A stretch of 38,729 nt of DNA from Flavobacteriaceae bacterium (GTDB lineage Bacteria > Bacteroidota > Bacteroidia > Flavobacteriales > Flavobacteriaceae), in the NCBI GenBank assembly GCA_029939235.1, contig JAOZTG010000004.1:13223-51951 (forward strand), given 5' to 3'. Both the position numbers and the translations under genes were made by a program. Shown here piece after piece: positions 15,295-23,862 of the stretch. The notes beneath the pieces were generated by a model. That model did no database searches. It saw only the letters and a program-made list of their open reading frames with translations, and was not told where the DNA came from. Every line of letters starts with the position of its first letter. The first letter of the stretch is position 1.

Positions 15295-18200
15295 TTATAA
15301 TGTTAAATAATTGATTTTGATAACGGTTTGATTATATAAATTCAGATTATCCAGATAAATAAGTAATATTCCAAAGGCATTTTCTAAACTTTGTATATAC
15401 TGGAAAAAGTTAATTTCTCCGTTTTTATAACTAAATTTTGCTGTATCAAAAATTTCTTCTGAAAGATTTTTTCCTTCATTATCATAATAACTTAGGGCTT
15501 CTTCATATTTTCTTAATTGTGACAACAATTGAGCTTGTTTAGAACTTAACTCTATTTTGTAATCTTCAGCTTGTTGTTGTACAATTTCCTGGGCTATTTT
15601 TGAAGCCTTTATTTTGGAGGCATTTCCACTAAAAAGCAATGGTATTTTTAATCCGATCTGGTATCCGGATAAATTATAGTTTAGATCTGAATTAGTTCCC
15701 TGAAAATAATTAAGGCTTATATCTGGTAACAACCGCTGTTTTTCAAAACTGTTCTTTGCCTGAAATAATGACTTTTTATTTTCGAAATAGGTCATTCCCA
15801 TATTTTCGTTCAGGTTTAGAATATTTAGATCTAGCTTTTTTATTTTTTCCGGTTTGATAGTAAATTCATCTTCACTTTGAACTATTTTCTGTACATAGAC
15901 CAATGCAGAATTCACATCTTCCTGTGACTGAATATATAAGGTTTGCAATTGCTTTTGTTTCGCCTGAGATGTAATTTTTTCTAAATAATTAGTTTCACCT
16001 GTTTCAAATCTTCGTTTAGCAGCATAAGCAAAGGTTTTATAAAAACTATCCATTTTTTTATAAACACTTTCTTTTTCAATTTCATATTGCATCTGATAGT
16101 ATGCAGATGTAATATCACGTTCTAATATTTTTCTTTTAATTTTATGTGAACTTGACTCTAAATGATAGGTAGCCTCGTTTAGTTTTTTGCCTGCAAAATA
16201 AAGAGTAGGAAACAAAAAATCCTGTTGTATACCAAATACCTTCAGAGGTATATCATTTACAGCCATATTGTTTTCATCATAATTATAATAGATCTCTGTT
16301 TTATCAAAGTCAAAAGCATTTCCAATTAGTGCATTCGCTTCCTCTACTTTTAAAGAAGAAGCTTTAAGACCGGCATTGTTTTCCATTGCTAAATTATAAA
16401 CTTCATCAAGATCTAATTGTTTTGTTTGAGCATTACTTTGCATGGTAACAGTTAGCAGAATTGCTAAAAACCCTATTATTTTAATATTTGCTTTTTTGTG
16501 ACTATTTTTTTCCTTCTTTTTATCAAAAATGGAGTATAAAACCGGTAATACTAACATGGTTAATAATGTTGCAGAAACCAGACCGCCAATAACCACTGTG
16601 GCCAACGGACGTTGTACTTCTGCACCCGCATTGGTTGAAATAGCCATTGGCAAAAAACCAAGAGCCGCTGCTGCTGCTGTTAATATCACAGGTCGGAGAC
16701 GTTCTTTTGCTCCTTTAATAACTCTTTCATTTATATCATCCATTCCTTCTCGTTTTAATTCTTTAAAATGTTCAACCAATACAATACCATTTAATACAGC
16801 AATACCAAACAGCGCAATAAAACCTACACCTGCCGAAATACTAAAAGGCATATCTCTTATCCATAATAAAACAACTCCGCCAACAGCTGAAAGCGGAATA
16901 GCAGAATAGATCATTAATGCTTCTTTGGCTGAACCAAATGCAAAATAAAGTAATATGAAAATGAGTACCAGTGCAATAGGAACAGCAACCTTTAATCGGG
17001 CTTTGGCATTTTGTAAATTTTCAAACTGTCCTCCGTAAGTAACACTGTATCCAACAGGAAGTTTAATATTTGTTTCTATCAAACTTTGAACATCATCAAC
17101 AACCGATTGCAGATCCCTGTTTCTAACATTGATTCCAATTACGATTCTTCTTTTGGTATCATCTCTTGATATCTTTGCCGGCCCTTTAGAATAAGAAATA
17201 GTAGCTAATTCATGCAATGGAATTTTAACTCCTGAAGGAGAATCAATATATAAATTTTCTAAATTCGATATACCAGATCTGTTCTTCTTATCTAACCGAA
17301 TAACCAGATCAAAACGTTTTTCGCCCTCATACACACTACCTACTACTGCTCCGGAGAAACCAGACGATATCATCATATTAATATCTTCGATATCCAATCC
17401 ATATCTGGCCACTTTCTTTCGATCATAAACCACACTCATTTGCGGCAATCCAGCTGTTTTCTCAACAATAATATCAGAAGCACCTTTTACATCACTGATC
17501 AATTTTTTAATTTCATTTGCTTTTTCACTTAAAACATTTAGATCTTCACCAAATATTTTAACAGCAATATCTGCTCTTACACCGGTTATCAATTCGTTAA
17601 AACGCATTTCAATGGGTTGGGTAAACTCAACTTCCATTCCTGGGATTATGGCTAATGCTTCTTTAAATTTATCTGCCAACTCATCTTTTGAACTTGCTGA
17701 AACCCATTCATTTTTAGGTTTTAATTTGATAATAACATCACTTTCTTCCATGGACATTGGGTCTGTTGGGATTTCTGCAGCTCCTATCCTACTCACTACC
17801 TGATCCACTTCCGGAAAATTATCCAATAAGATATTTTCAATTTTAGTAGTTGTTTCAATCGTTTTACTTAATGAAGTACCTGTTTTAAGAACAGGTTGAA
17901 TCACAAAATCACCTTCATCCAGTGTTGGAACAAATTCACCTCCCATGGTTGCAAAAAGATAAATGGAAAAGATCAATAAAACTGACGATAGGCCTAAGAC
18001 AATTTTTTTACTTTTTAATGCCCATCGTATCGTTGGTTCATAGGCATCACTTAAAAATTTCATCAACCTGACAGAAATATTTTTTGAAGAAACTTTTGTA
18101 GGTTTTAAAAATATGGATGACATGGCTGGTACGTATGTCAAACCAAAGATCATAGCTCCAACCAAAGCAAAACTAAAAGTTAAAGCCATAGGTTTAAACA

Positions 18201-19629
18201 TTTTTCCTTCTACACCCGTTAAAGTAAGAATTGGGATAAATACGATCAATATGATCAACTGACCAAATACAGCTGAATTCATCATTTTAGATGAACTTTG
18301 AAAAGTTATTTGATCAATTGCTTCCTGCTTTTCATCAGGATCGAGCTTTAAAAGTTCTTTCCTGTTCGAGGTAATCTGAAATGCAATATATTCTACAATG
18401 ATTACAGATCCATCAATGATAATTCCAAAATCAATTGCTCCTAAACTCATTAAATTGGCATCCACTCCAAACAGGTACATCAAAGACAAAGCAAATAGTA
18501 AGGTCAGGGGAATAACGGATGCAACAACAAATCCCGAACGTAGATTTCCTAAAATTAAAACCACAATAAAGATCACGATCAAACATCCTAAAATTAAATT
18601 TTCTGCAACCGTATATGTAGTTTTTGCAATCAATTCACTGCGTTCCAGAAAACCATTGATATAAACACCTTCAGGAAGAGTTTTAGAAATAATTGCAACA
18701 CGATCTTTAACGGCTTCAATTACTTTTTTAGAATTGCCATTCTTCAACATCATTACCTGTCCCAAAACTTTTTCACCCTCTCCGTTACCGGTTATGGCAC
18801 CAAATCTTGGAGCACTTCCAAATCCAACTTCAGCAACATCTTTGATATAAATTGAAAAACCATCAATTGTTTTAACTTTAATATTTTTTATATCATCTAT
18901 GGATTTTATCAAACCTTCCGCACGAATAAAATATGCTTTATTTGATTTCTCAATATACCCACCACCGGCAATGCTGTTATTCTTTTCCAAAGCATTGAAA
19001 ATATCAACTGTTGAAATATTCATAGCTTTTAATCTTTCTGTATTCGTAGCTACTTCATATTGTTTTAAGTAACCTCCCCAGGTGTTTACTTCAACCACAC
19101 CTGGTATTCCAGAAAGTTGACGTTTTACGATCCAATCCTGGATAGTTCTTAGATCTGTTACAGAATATTTGTCTTTATACCCCGGTTCGGTATCGAGAAT
19201 ATACTGGTAAATTTCTCCTAAACCTGTTGTAATTGGTCCCATTTCAGGAGCTCCAAAACCTTTTGGTATTTTTTCACTTGCTGATTTAATTTTTTCAGCG
19301 ATCAATTGCCTTGGAAGATATGTTCCCATATCATCTTTAAAAACGATAGTAACAACAGATAATCCGAATTTTGAAACAGATCTTATTTCAACAACTCCCG
19401 GTAAATTCGCCATTTCCAATTCAATGGGATAGGTAATAAACTGTTCAATATCCTGCGTTGATAAATTCTTTGAAGTAGTTATCACCTGCACTTGATTATT
19501 AGTAATATCTGGAACAGCACCAATTGGAATTTGAGTTAGTGAATAAATTCCAAAACCAATGATAAAAGCGGTAAATAAAAATACTATAAGTTTATTCTTT
19601 AAGCTGAGTTTAATGATTTTGGTCAACAT
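15295..19629 (-). CDS. CzcA-type heavy-metal RND permease fused to a TolC/CzcC-like channel domain
   Basis: 1444 residues. Residues 1 to about 1040 are an HME-RND proton/metal antiporter (LSLKNKLIVFLFTAFIIG start, QVQVITTSKNLSTQDIEQFI, twelve TM segments). The TM4 motif AIDFGIIIDGSVIIVE (Asp400, Asp406, Glu413) matches the divalent-cation (Co/Zn/Cd/Ni, CzcA/CnrA) class rather than the Cu/Ag class. Residues about 1068-1444 form an outer-membrane efflux protein with coiled-coil helices (LDEVYNLAMENNAGLKASS, LEKITSQAKQKQLQTLYIQS). The junction, about 1046-1068, contains a lysine-rich stretch, a hydrophobic segment (IIGFLAILLTVTM) and QSNAQ, just like a signal peptide. This fusion layout is known in Bacteroidota. 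It pumps metal from periplasm or cytosol out of the cell together with the downstream adaptor. Confidence 0.93.
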   Translation of the reverse strand: MLTKIIKLSLKNKLIVFLFTAFIIGFGIYSLTQIPIGAVPDITNNQVQVITTSKNLSTQDIEQFITYPIELEMANLPGVVEIRSVSKFGLSVVTIVFKDDMGTYLPRQLIAEKIKSASEKIPKGFGAPEMGPITTGLGEIYQYILDTEPGYKDKYSVTDLRTIQDWIVKRQLSGIPGVVEVNTWGGYLKQYEVATNTERLKAMNISTVDIFNALEKNNSIAGGGYIEKSNKAYFIRAEGLIKSIDDIKNIKVKTIDGFSIYIKDVAEVGFGSAPRFGAITGNGEGEKVLGQVMMLKNGNSKKVIEAVKDRVAIISKTLPEGVYINGFLERSELIAKTTYTVAENLILGCLIVIFIVVLILGNLRSGFVVASVIPLTLLFALSLMYLFGVDANLMSLGAIDFGIIIDGSVIIVEYIAFQITSNRKELLKLDPDEKQEAIDQITFQSSSKMMNSAVFGQLIILIVFIPILTLTGVEGKMFKPMALTFSFALVGAMIFGLTYVPAMSSIFLKPTKVSSKNISVRLMKFLSDAYEPTIRWALKSKKIVLGLSSVLLIFSIYLFATMGGEFVPTLDEGDFVIQPVLKTGTSLSKTIETTTKIENILLDNFPEVDQVVSRIGAAEIPTDPMSMEESDVIIKLKPKNEWVSASSKDELADKFKEALAIIPGMEVEFTQPIEMRFNELITGVRADIAVKIFGEDLNVLSEKANEIKKLISDVKGASDIIVEKTAGLPQMSVVYDRKKVARYGLDIEDINMMISSGFSGAVVGSVYEGEKRFDLVIRLDKKNRSGISNLENLYIDSPSGVKIPLHELATISYSKGPAKISRDDTKRRIVIGINVRNRDLQSVVDDVQSLIETNIKLPVGYSVTYGGQFENLQNAKARLKVAVPIALVLIFILLYFAFGSAKEALMIYSAIPLSAVGGVVLLWIRDMPFSISAGVGFIALFGIAVLNGIVLVEHFKELKREGMDDINERVIKGAKERLRPVILTAAAAALGFLPMAISTNAGAEVQRPLATVVIGGLVSATLLTMLVLPVLYSIFDKKKEKNSHKKANIKIIGFLAILLTVTMQSNAQTKQLDLDEVYNLAMENNAGLKASSLKVEEANALIGNAFDFDKTEIYYNYDENNMAVNDIPLKVFGIQQDFLFPTLYFAGKKLNEATYHLESSSHKIKRKILERDITSAYYQMQYEIEKESVYKKMDSFYKTFAYAAKRRFETGETNYLEKITSQAKQKQLQTLYIQSQEDVNSALVYVQKIVQSEDEFTIKPEKIKKLDLNILNLNENMGMTYFENKKSLFQAKNSFEKQRLLPDISLNYFQGTNSDLNYNLSGYQIGLKIPLLFSGNASKIKASKIAQEIVQQQAEDYKIELSSKQAQLLSQLRKYEEALSYYDNEGKNLSEEIFDTAKFSYKNGEINFFQYIQSLENAFGILLIYLDNLNLYNQTVIKINYLTL

Positions 19630-19768
19630 AATTCATTAAATGTTTTATTAAGTTAGACCCCTGTTTTATAAAAGGGTTTAAGAAGTTTACAACTTTATAA
19701 GCACTTTATACCAAGCGCTTAACAGATTGATGTTAAAATTGTTATAAGCAATTTTAAACCTTAATAAA

Positions 19769-20167
19769 TTATGCTAATTGAGGTGGTTGAAATATTTCTT
19801 GTTCTTCAAATGAAGAGAATTTATCCTGGTAATAATAGTTGATGGAAGATTCTGCAGCACACGGAATGTCAATGCTAAAAGAGATGATATCTATTATAAA
19901 AGAAGCTTGAATATGAGAGCTGCATTCATGATTTATTGGCAGATGTGAATGATCTTTTTCTTCTTCTTGTTGCTGCTGTTTGTGAGATTGTTTAAGATCA
20001 CCATAATGCTTTGACAAAAACACTAAAAAATTATCATCATATTTATTCTTATGCATTTTAGCATGTTCCATCAATTCATCCAGTTTTAAAACATCCGCTA
20101 TATGGATGTTAAAACTTTGAACAAGAATTATACTTGAAATGAATATGGAAAATAATTTAGTAACCAT
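19769..20167 (-). CDS. Small His-rich exported protein preceding the metal-efflux genes
   Basis: 132 residues. An N-terminal signal or anchor (LFSIFISSIILVQSF) is followed by NIHIADVLKLDELMEHAKMH, a conserved-looking FLVFLSKHYGDLK segment, a glutamine/glutamate run (QQQQEEEKD) and then a histidine-rich stretch (HSHLPINHECSSHIQ). A strand-rich end (INYYYQDKFSSFEEQEIFQPPQLA) closes it. Similar small proteins are found in front of CzcA-type genes in Bacteroidota; the function is not established. The histidines, the two Cys and the position suggest periplasmic metal binding or sensing. It has its own promoter and is separated from czcA by 139 bp that contain an imperfect hairpin (ACCC...GGGT, about 19655-19676), so expression of the two may be differentially set. 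Confidence 0.65.
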   Translation of the reverse strand: MVTKLFSIFISSIILVQSFNIHIADVLKLDELMEHAKMHKNKYDDNFLVFLSKHYGDLKQSHKQQQQEEEKDHSHLPINHECSSHIQASFIIDIISFSIDIPCAAESSINYYYQDKFSSFEEQEIFQPPQLA

Positions 20168-20175
20168 TTGCTTTG

Positions 20176-20205
20176 TAAAAATACTTAATAAATCAACAAT
20201 ACAAA
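20176..20205 (-). promoter_or_regulatory. Promoter of the metal-efflux operon
   Basis: On the minus strand, TTTG (20205-20202), 18 bp, then TATTTTTA (20183-20176), one mismatch from TAnnTTTG. It sits 8 bp before the ATG of the His-rich protein, so the transcript would be nearly leaderless. The spacing equals that of the divergent mscS promoter. Confidence 0.45.
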
Positions 20206-20270
20206 ATTGTTTGTATTCATTTTATTGATAATGGTATAGCAATTTATAATACTATTAACTTAATTCTAGT

Positions 20271-20300
20271 TTTGTATTATCAATAATCAATGTACTTTTG
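20271..20300 (+). promoter_or_regulatory. Promoter of the MscS-type channel gene
   Basis: TTTG (20271-20274), 18 bp, then TACTTTTG (20293-20300), a full match to the Bacteroidota TTTG/TAnnTTTG pattern. A start site near 20305 leaves room for the ATG at 20327 but not for the in-frame TTG at 20312, so it decides the start of the gene. Confidence 0.65.
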
Positions 20301-20326
20301 TGATAAATTAATTGTATCTATTAATT

Positions 20327-21574
20327 ATGGAAAATTCATATCATTTATTATATAACTATTTCATTGATTTAGGTTTATCTGAATTATGGGCAAAATATTT
20401 AAATATGCTTGTTCTGTTGATCGTTACACTTATTATCATTTATTTGATTGATTTAACAATTAAAAAATTACTACATAATTTTATCAATAAGATTGCAGAA
20501 AAAACAAAGTCGGATATTGATGATATTTTAAATCACAACCATGTTTTTCATAGAATAGCCCATATTATTCCATTTTATATTGCGCTGTATCAGGTACCAA
20601 TAATTTTTACTGATTTTGATACCATTGAAAACCTCATCAGTAAAGTTCTACAAGTAATATTTGTGCTGCTGATTATTTATATAATAAAAAGCGTTTTAAA
20701 TTCTGTTAGGGATTATATTAGGACTTTACCAAGGTTGAAAGATAAACCTATAGAAAGTTTCGTTCAGGTGATCATGATATTTGTTTGGATTGCTGGTCTT
20801 ATATCAATTATTGCGATCATTAATGGAGCTGAGATCTGGAAATTCTTCACTGCTTTAGGTGCGGCATCGGCTGTATTACTTTTGATCTTTAAGGATACTA
20901 TCTTAGGATTTGTAGCAAGTATTCAGGTTTCTATCAATGATATGGTTAGAATCGGCGATTGGATAACTTTTGAAAAATTTGGAGCAGATGGTAATGTTAC
21001 TGAAATTACTTTGGCAACGGTAAAAGTGCAGAATTTTGATAAAACCATTACTACAATTCCTACGTATGCTTTGATCTCTGATTCGTTTAAAAACTGGAGA
21101 GGTATGGAAAATTCAGGAGGAAGAAGAATTAAAAGAGCTGTAATAATCAAATTAAATAGTGTTAAGTATCTTTCTGGAAATGAAATTAATAAATTAAAAG
21201 ATATTGAATTATTATCTGATTATTTAGAAAAAAAATCAGGTGATATAGATAACTATAATGCAAAAAATAATATCAATAAAGAATTACTGATCAATGGTAG
21301 AAATTTAACCAATATCGGGATATTTCGAAAATATGTAGAAACTTATATTGAAAATCATTCAGCCATCAATAAGGATATGATGATCATGACCAGACAACTG
21401 GCACCAACTACGCAAGGTTTACCTATCGAGATATATGCGTTTAGCAGTGATAAAAGGTGGCAGAACTACGAATACATCATGGCTGATATATTTGATCATG
21501 TTATTGCAGCAGTACCTTATTTTAGCTTGAAAATTTTTGAGTTACCTACTGATTTATCTTCAATAAAAGAATAA
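20327..21574 (+). CDS. MscS-family mechanosensitive ion channel
   Basis: 415 residues from the ATG at 20327 (MENSYHLLYNYF). Four hydrophobic segments: YLNMLVLLIVTLIIIYLID, the IIPFYIALYQVPII region, ISKVLQVIFVLLIIYIIK and VQVIMIFVWIAGLISIIAI. The MscS pore helix and beta domain follow: LGAASAVLLLIFKDTILGFV, SIQVSINDMVRIGDWI, VTEITLATVKVQNFDKTITT, ALISDSFKNWRG. The Ala/Gly-rich pore helix and the adjacent IGDWI motif are diagnostic. It would open on membrane tension to release solutes during osmotic downshock. The C-terminus is of the longer YbdG-like type (RQLAPTTQGLPIEIYAFSS). It stands alone, diverges from the metal-efflux operon, and has a weak stem (21574-21611) downstream. Confidence 0.9.
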   Translation: MENSYHLLYNYFIDLGLSELWAKYLNMLVLLIVTLIIIYLIDLTIKKLLHNFINKIAEKTKSDIDDILNHNHVFHRIAHIIPFYIALYQVPIIFTDFDTIENLISKVLQVIFVLLIIYIIKSVLNSVRDYIRTLPRLKDKPIESFVQVIMIFVWIAGLISIIAIINGAEIWKFFTALGAASAVLLLIFKDTILGFVASIQVSINDMVRIGDWITFEKFGADGNVTEITLATVKVQNFDKTITTIPTYALISDSFKNWRGMENSGGRRIKRAVIIKLNSVKYLSGNEINKLKDIELLSDYLEKKSGDIDNYNAKNNINKELLINGRNLTNIGIFRKYVETYIENHSAINKDMMIMTRQLAPTTQGLPIEIYAFSSDKRWQNYEYIMADIFDHVIAAVPYFSLKIFELPTDLSSIKE

Positions 21575-21611
21575 AAATTACTAATATACACTACCTTATC
21601 TAAGTAATTTT
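21574..21611. terminator. Weak stem-loop between convergent mscS-type and helicase genes
   Basis: AAAATTACT (21574-21582) and AGTAATTTT (21603-21611) form a 9-bp AT-rich stem with a 20-nt loop in the 80-bp convergent gap. There is no strong T-run, so it is only a possible terminator. Confidence 0.3.
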
Positions 21612-21654
21612 CATTTGTTCATTGATACATTCAATCACTAACAACATTTATTTG

Positions 21655-23172
21655 TTACTGAAATAACTGGCTGATCTTCACTCTTAACTGACGTTTGTAA
21701 TCTTCTTCCAGCCATTTGATATAATTATTGGAACTTTTTAATATACAATAAGAATATTGTTTTATCCTATATTCAATATCATCATTTAATTCACGTGACA
21801 AAATATGAGCATCAAAAACATCTTCACTATTTTCAGCACAAATTTTGGCATGTTGCTCAATAGATTTCATCAATACAGCTTTTGATTTCAATCCGGCATT
21901 GACAGCTATGTTATATTCATCTTTCACATCAAAATCAAAATCATCTGAATTAGCGAACATTTCCCTTATGGAATCCGGCATTACATACCTGAAATTACGC
22001 TCTATTTCATCATCACTAATAAGGTTCTCTAAGAAGAAGTTAGGATTTTTAAATATTAAATGCCAATCTATATCATCTGTCCAAAGTCCAAACCTTGAAA
22101 CATTATTACCCAGATCGATAACAGAAAATTCTTTTTTTGAACCAAAAATTCTTGATCCCCTTCCAATCATTTGAAAATATAATGCCAAAGATTTAGTAGC
22201 TCTGTTAATAATGATAGACTCAATGGTAGGTTCATCAAAACCTGTTGTTAAAATACCAACCGATGTTAAAATTGCATCCGGCGTATTTTTAAACCATGAC
22301 AAAATTCCTTTTCTTTCTTCTTTGGTATTGGTGTTATCAATATACTTTATTTTATAACCGGCACTTTTAAAAACTTCGTGTACGTGTCTTGAAGTTTGAA
22401 TACCATTATTAAAGATCAGTGTTTTTTTACCTTTGGAAGTGCTTTCATAGGCATTTACCAATTTGGTTTGCATGGTGTTTTTAGAGTACAGTTCTTCCGA
22501 TGATTTTACCGTATAATCTCCATTTGCTCCAATTTTCAAAGAACTTAAGTTTATATTGAAACTATAAGTGGTTGCTTCAGCCAAAAAACCTTTTTCAATA
22601 AGAGATGATATGTTCTCACCAACAATAAGATCATTATAAATCTCTTTCATTGGTAAATTGATATTTGAGCTTAAAGGAGTTGCAGTTACACCTAAAATAA
22701 AACACTTTTCAAAATATTTAAAAAGCTTTCTAAATGAATTATAATGAGCCTCATCAACAATTACTAATCCAATATCATTGATATCTGCTTTTTCTTCTTT
22801 GATACGGTTGTTTAAAGTTTCAACCATCGCCACATAGCATGTAATTTCATTATCATTATGAACTTCTTTAACGCTACTGTCAATTATTTTATTTGTGACA
22901 CGAAATTCAGTTAGCATATTAGATGTTTGCCTACTCAATTCTATTCTGTGTGTAAGAATTAAAACTTTTTGATTGGTCTGTTTGATGTATCTTCTCGCTA
23001 TTTCAGAAAATATTACAGTTTTACCACCACCCGTTGGTAATTGATACAACAAATTATAATTTGTTGGAAACTCATTTATTTTTTCAAAAATTTTATCAAT
23101 TGCACCATGCTGGTAATCATAAAGTTTTTTACCAATAACCTTTTCCTCTTTATCAAGCTTTGTAAGTACCAT
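21655..23172 (-). CDS. SF2 DEAD/DEAH-box helicase (Type III Res/SSL2-like)
   Basis: 505 residues. Motifs in order: LYDYQHGAIDKI (Q-tip), Walker A QLPTGGGKT near residue 45, ILTHRIELSRQT, VDEAH, GVTATP, TLIFNNGIQTSRHV, DAILTSVGILTTGFDEP, and motif VI YFQMIGRGSR. The C-terminal 130 residues have no motif I recognise. Family members translocate on or remodel nucleic acid with ATP; a stand-alone 505-residue form is common in Bacteroidota and its role is not established. There is no nuclease or methylase beside it, so I do not call it a restriction subunit. A good -7 box (TACTTTTG) lies 23-30 bp before its ATG. Confidence 0.85.
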   Translation of the reverse strand: MVLTKLDKEEKVIGKKLYDYQHGAIDKIFEKINEFPTNYNLLYQLPTGGGKTVIFSEIARRYIKQTNQKVLILTHRIELSRQTSNMLTEFRVTNKIIDSSVKEVHNDNEITCYVAMVETLNNRIKEEKADINDIGLVIVDEAHYNSFRKLFKYFEKCFILGVTATPLSSNINLPMKEIYNDLIVGENISSLIEKGFLAEATTYSFNINLSSLKIGANGDYTVKSSEELYSKNTMQTKLVNAYESTSKGKKTLIFNNGIQTSRHVHEVFKSAGYKIKYIDNTNTKEERKGILSWFKNTPDAILTSVGILTTGFDEPTIESIIINRATKSLALYFQMIGRGSRIFGSKKEFSVIDLGNNVSRFGLWTDDIDWHLIFKNPNFFLENLISDDEIERNFRYVMPDSIREMFANSDDFDFDVKDEYNIAVNAGLKSKAVLMKSIEQHAKICAENSEDVFDAHILSRELNDDIEYRIKQYSYCILKSSNNYIKWLEEDYKRQLRVKISQLFQ

Positions 23173-23194
23173 AAATCTATTAAGTATATCTTTG

Positions 23195-23202
23195 CAAAAG
23201 TA
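23195..23202 (-). promoter_or_regulatory. -7 promoter element for the SF2 helicase
   Basis: TACTTTTG on the minus strand fully matches TAnnTTTG, 22 bp before the ATG at 23172. The nearest TTTG upstream is 23 bp away, longer than the usual 18-20, so the -33 element is uncertain. Confidence 0.4.
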
Positions 23203-23424
23203 CTCAATAATATAAGTTATTAAGACAAACTTCTTGTGATTTTTTTAGTTTTCTGATTACAAGCTACTTATCTATTGAAATTTAAACGGGTAAATGAGTG
23301 ATACATTCTTATGAAAAAACAGTCCGTTAATTTAATCTGATTCGTTCATTTATACAATGGAAATACAAAAATTTCTTTATTATTTAGATCTACTTCAGGC
23401 CTGCTATTTTGTAGACAGGGATGA

Positions 23425-23449
23425 CAATTCGACTTTGCCAAGTGCAGTA
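23425..23449. repeat. Degenerate copy of the topB-type short repeat
   Basis: CAATTCGACTTTGCC then AAGTGCAGTA aligns at 17 of 25 positions with the GC-rich element at 7467-7491, in the same orientation. The shared TTCGACTT/TCGACTT core and TGCAG end suggest common origin. Confidence 0.3.
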
Positions 23450-23688
23450 TTTGATGCAAATACCAACATGTAATAGCTTTTACATATCAACATATTATAT
23501 TGTAACACATTATATTATACATGTCATTTAAATATTTTTTAATAGTAAGATTTTCTTAAACGATAAAGTAATAATTTATAGAAAGAGAAATAGAACGATA
23601 TTAGGAATCATGAAATCAGAAAAATTGTGTAAATTGAATTTTTATTTGTGAGACTCTAAAAAATTAATTTCATTTTTTTAGTTAGTCG

Positions 23689-23732
23689 TCCCAATAATTA
23701 TCGGGATAATCCCGTTTTTTTTTCAGCGGGAT
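23689..23732. repeat. Overlapping palindromes (TCCCxATAATTATCGGGA type)
   Basis: A near-perfect 18-bp palindrome (23689-23706) overlaps CGGGAT/ATCCCG (23702-23714). ATCCCG (23709-23714) can also pair with CGGGAT at 23727-23732 across a T9 run. The stems are mutually exclusive. The first matches a palindrome type dispersed in many Flavobacteriia; it may also act as a terminator or barrier upstream of the GH island. Confidence 0.4.
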
Positions 23733-23862
23733 CTTGGTTAATACCTTTTATTTTTTTGAAGATTTTGCCTTTTTGAAATGCATTAATTTTTATAGTTGTC
23801 AGAAGTAAATCTTTAACTATTTATTATGTCCATCAATTGAACTAAACCAGATTACAACAACA

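Larger units (their letters stand above)
23203..23862. other. Gene-free 660-bp gap before the GH78 gene
   Basis: No convincing gene lies here. It contains a degenerate copy (23425-23449) of the GC-rich repeat seen in topB, a cluster of overlapping hairpins (23689-23732), and otherwise very AT-rich sequence with many stops on both strands. A 38-codon ATG frame at 23357-23473 has no support. The GH78 promoter is presumably in the last 100 bp, but no clear TTTG/TAnnTTTG pair stands out. Confidence 0.6.

Noticed and set aside
16529-16909. 126-codon open frame antisense to the RND pump
   Set aside because: Shadow of conserved transmembrane RND sequence, with no start signals of its own.
20312-20326. 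Upstream TTG start for the MscS-type gene
   Set aside because: A full-consensus promoter places the transcription start only a few bases before it; the ATG at 20327 fits better.
21655-23172. SF2 helicase as part of a type I/III restriction system
   Set aside because: No methylase, specificity subunit or nuclease domain beside it; it stands alone between an MscS gene and a gene-free gap.
23357-23473. 38-codon ATG frame in the gap before GH78
   Set aside because: It overlaps a degenerate repeat, has no homologue I recognise, no promoter-like element at a sensible distance and no paralogue; likely chance.
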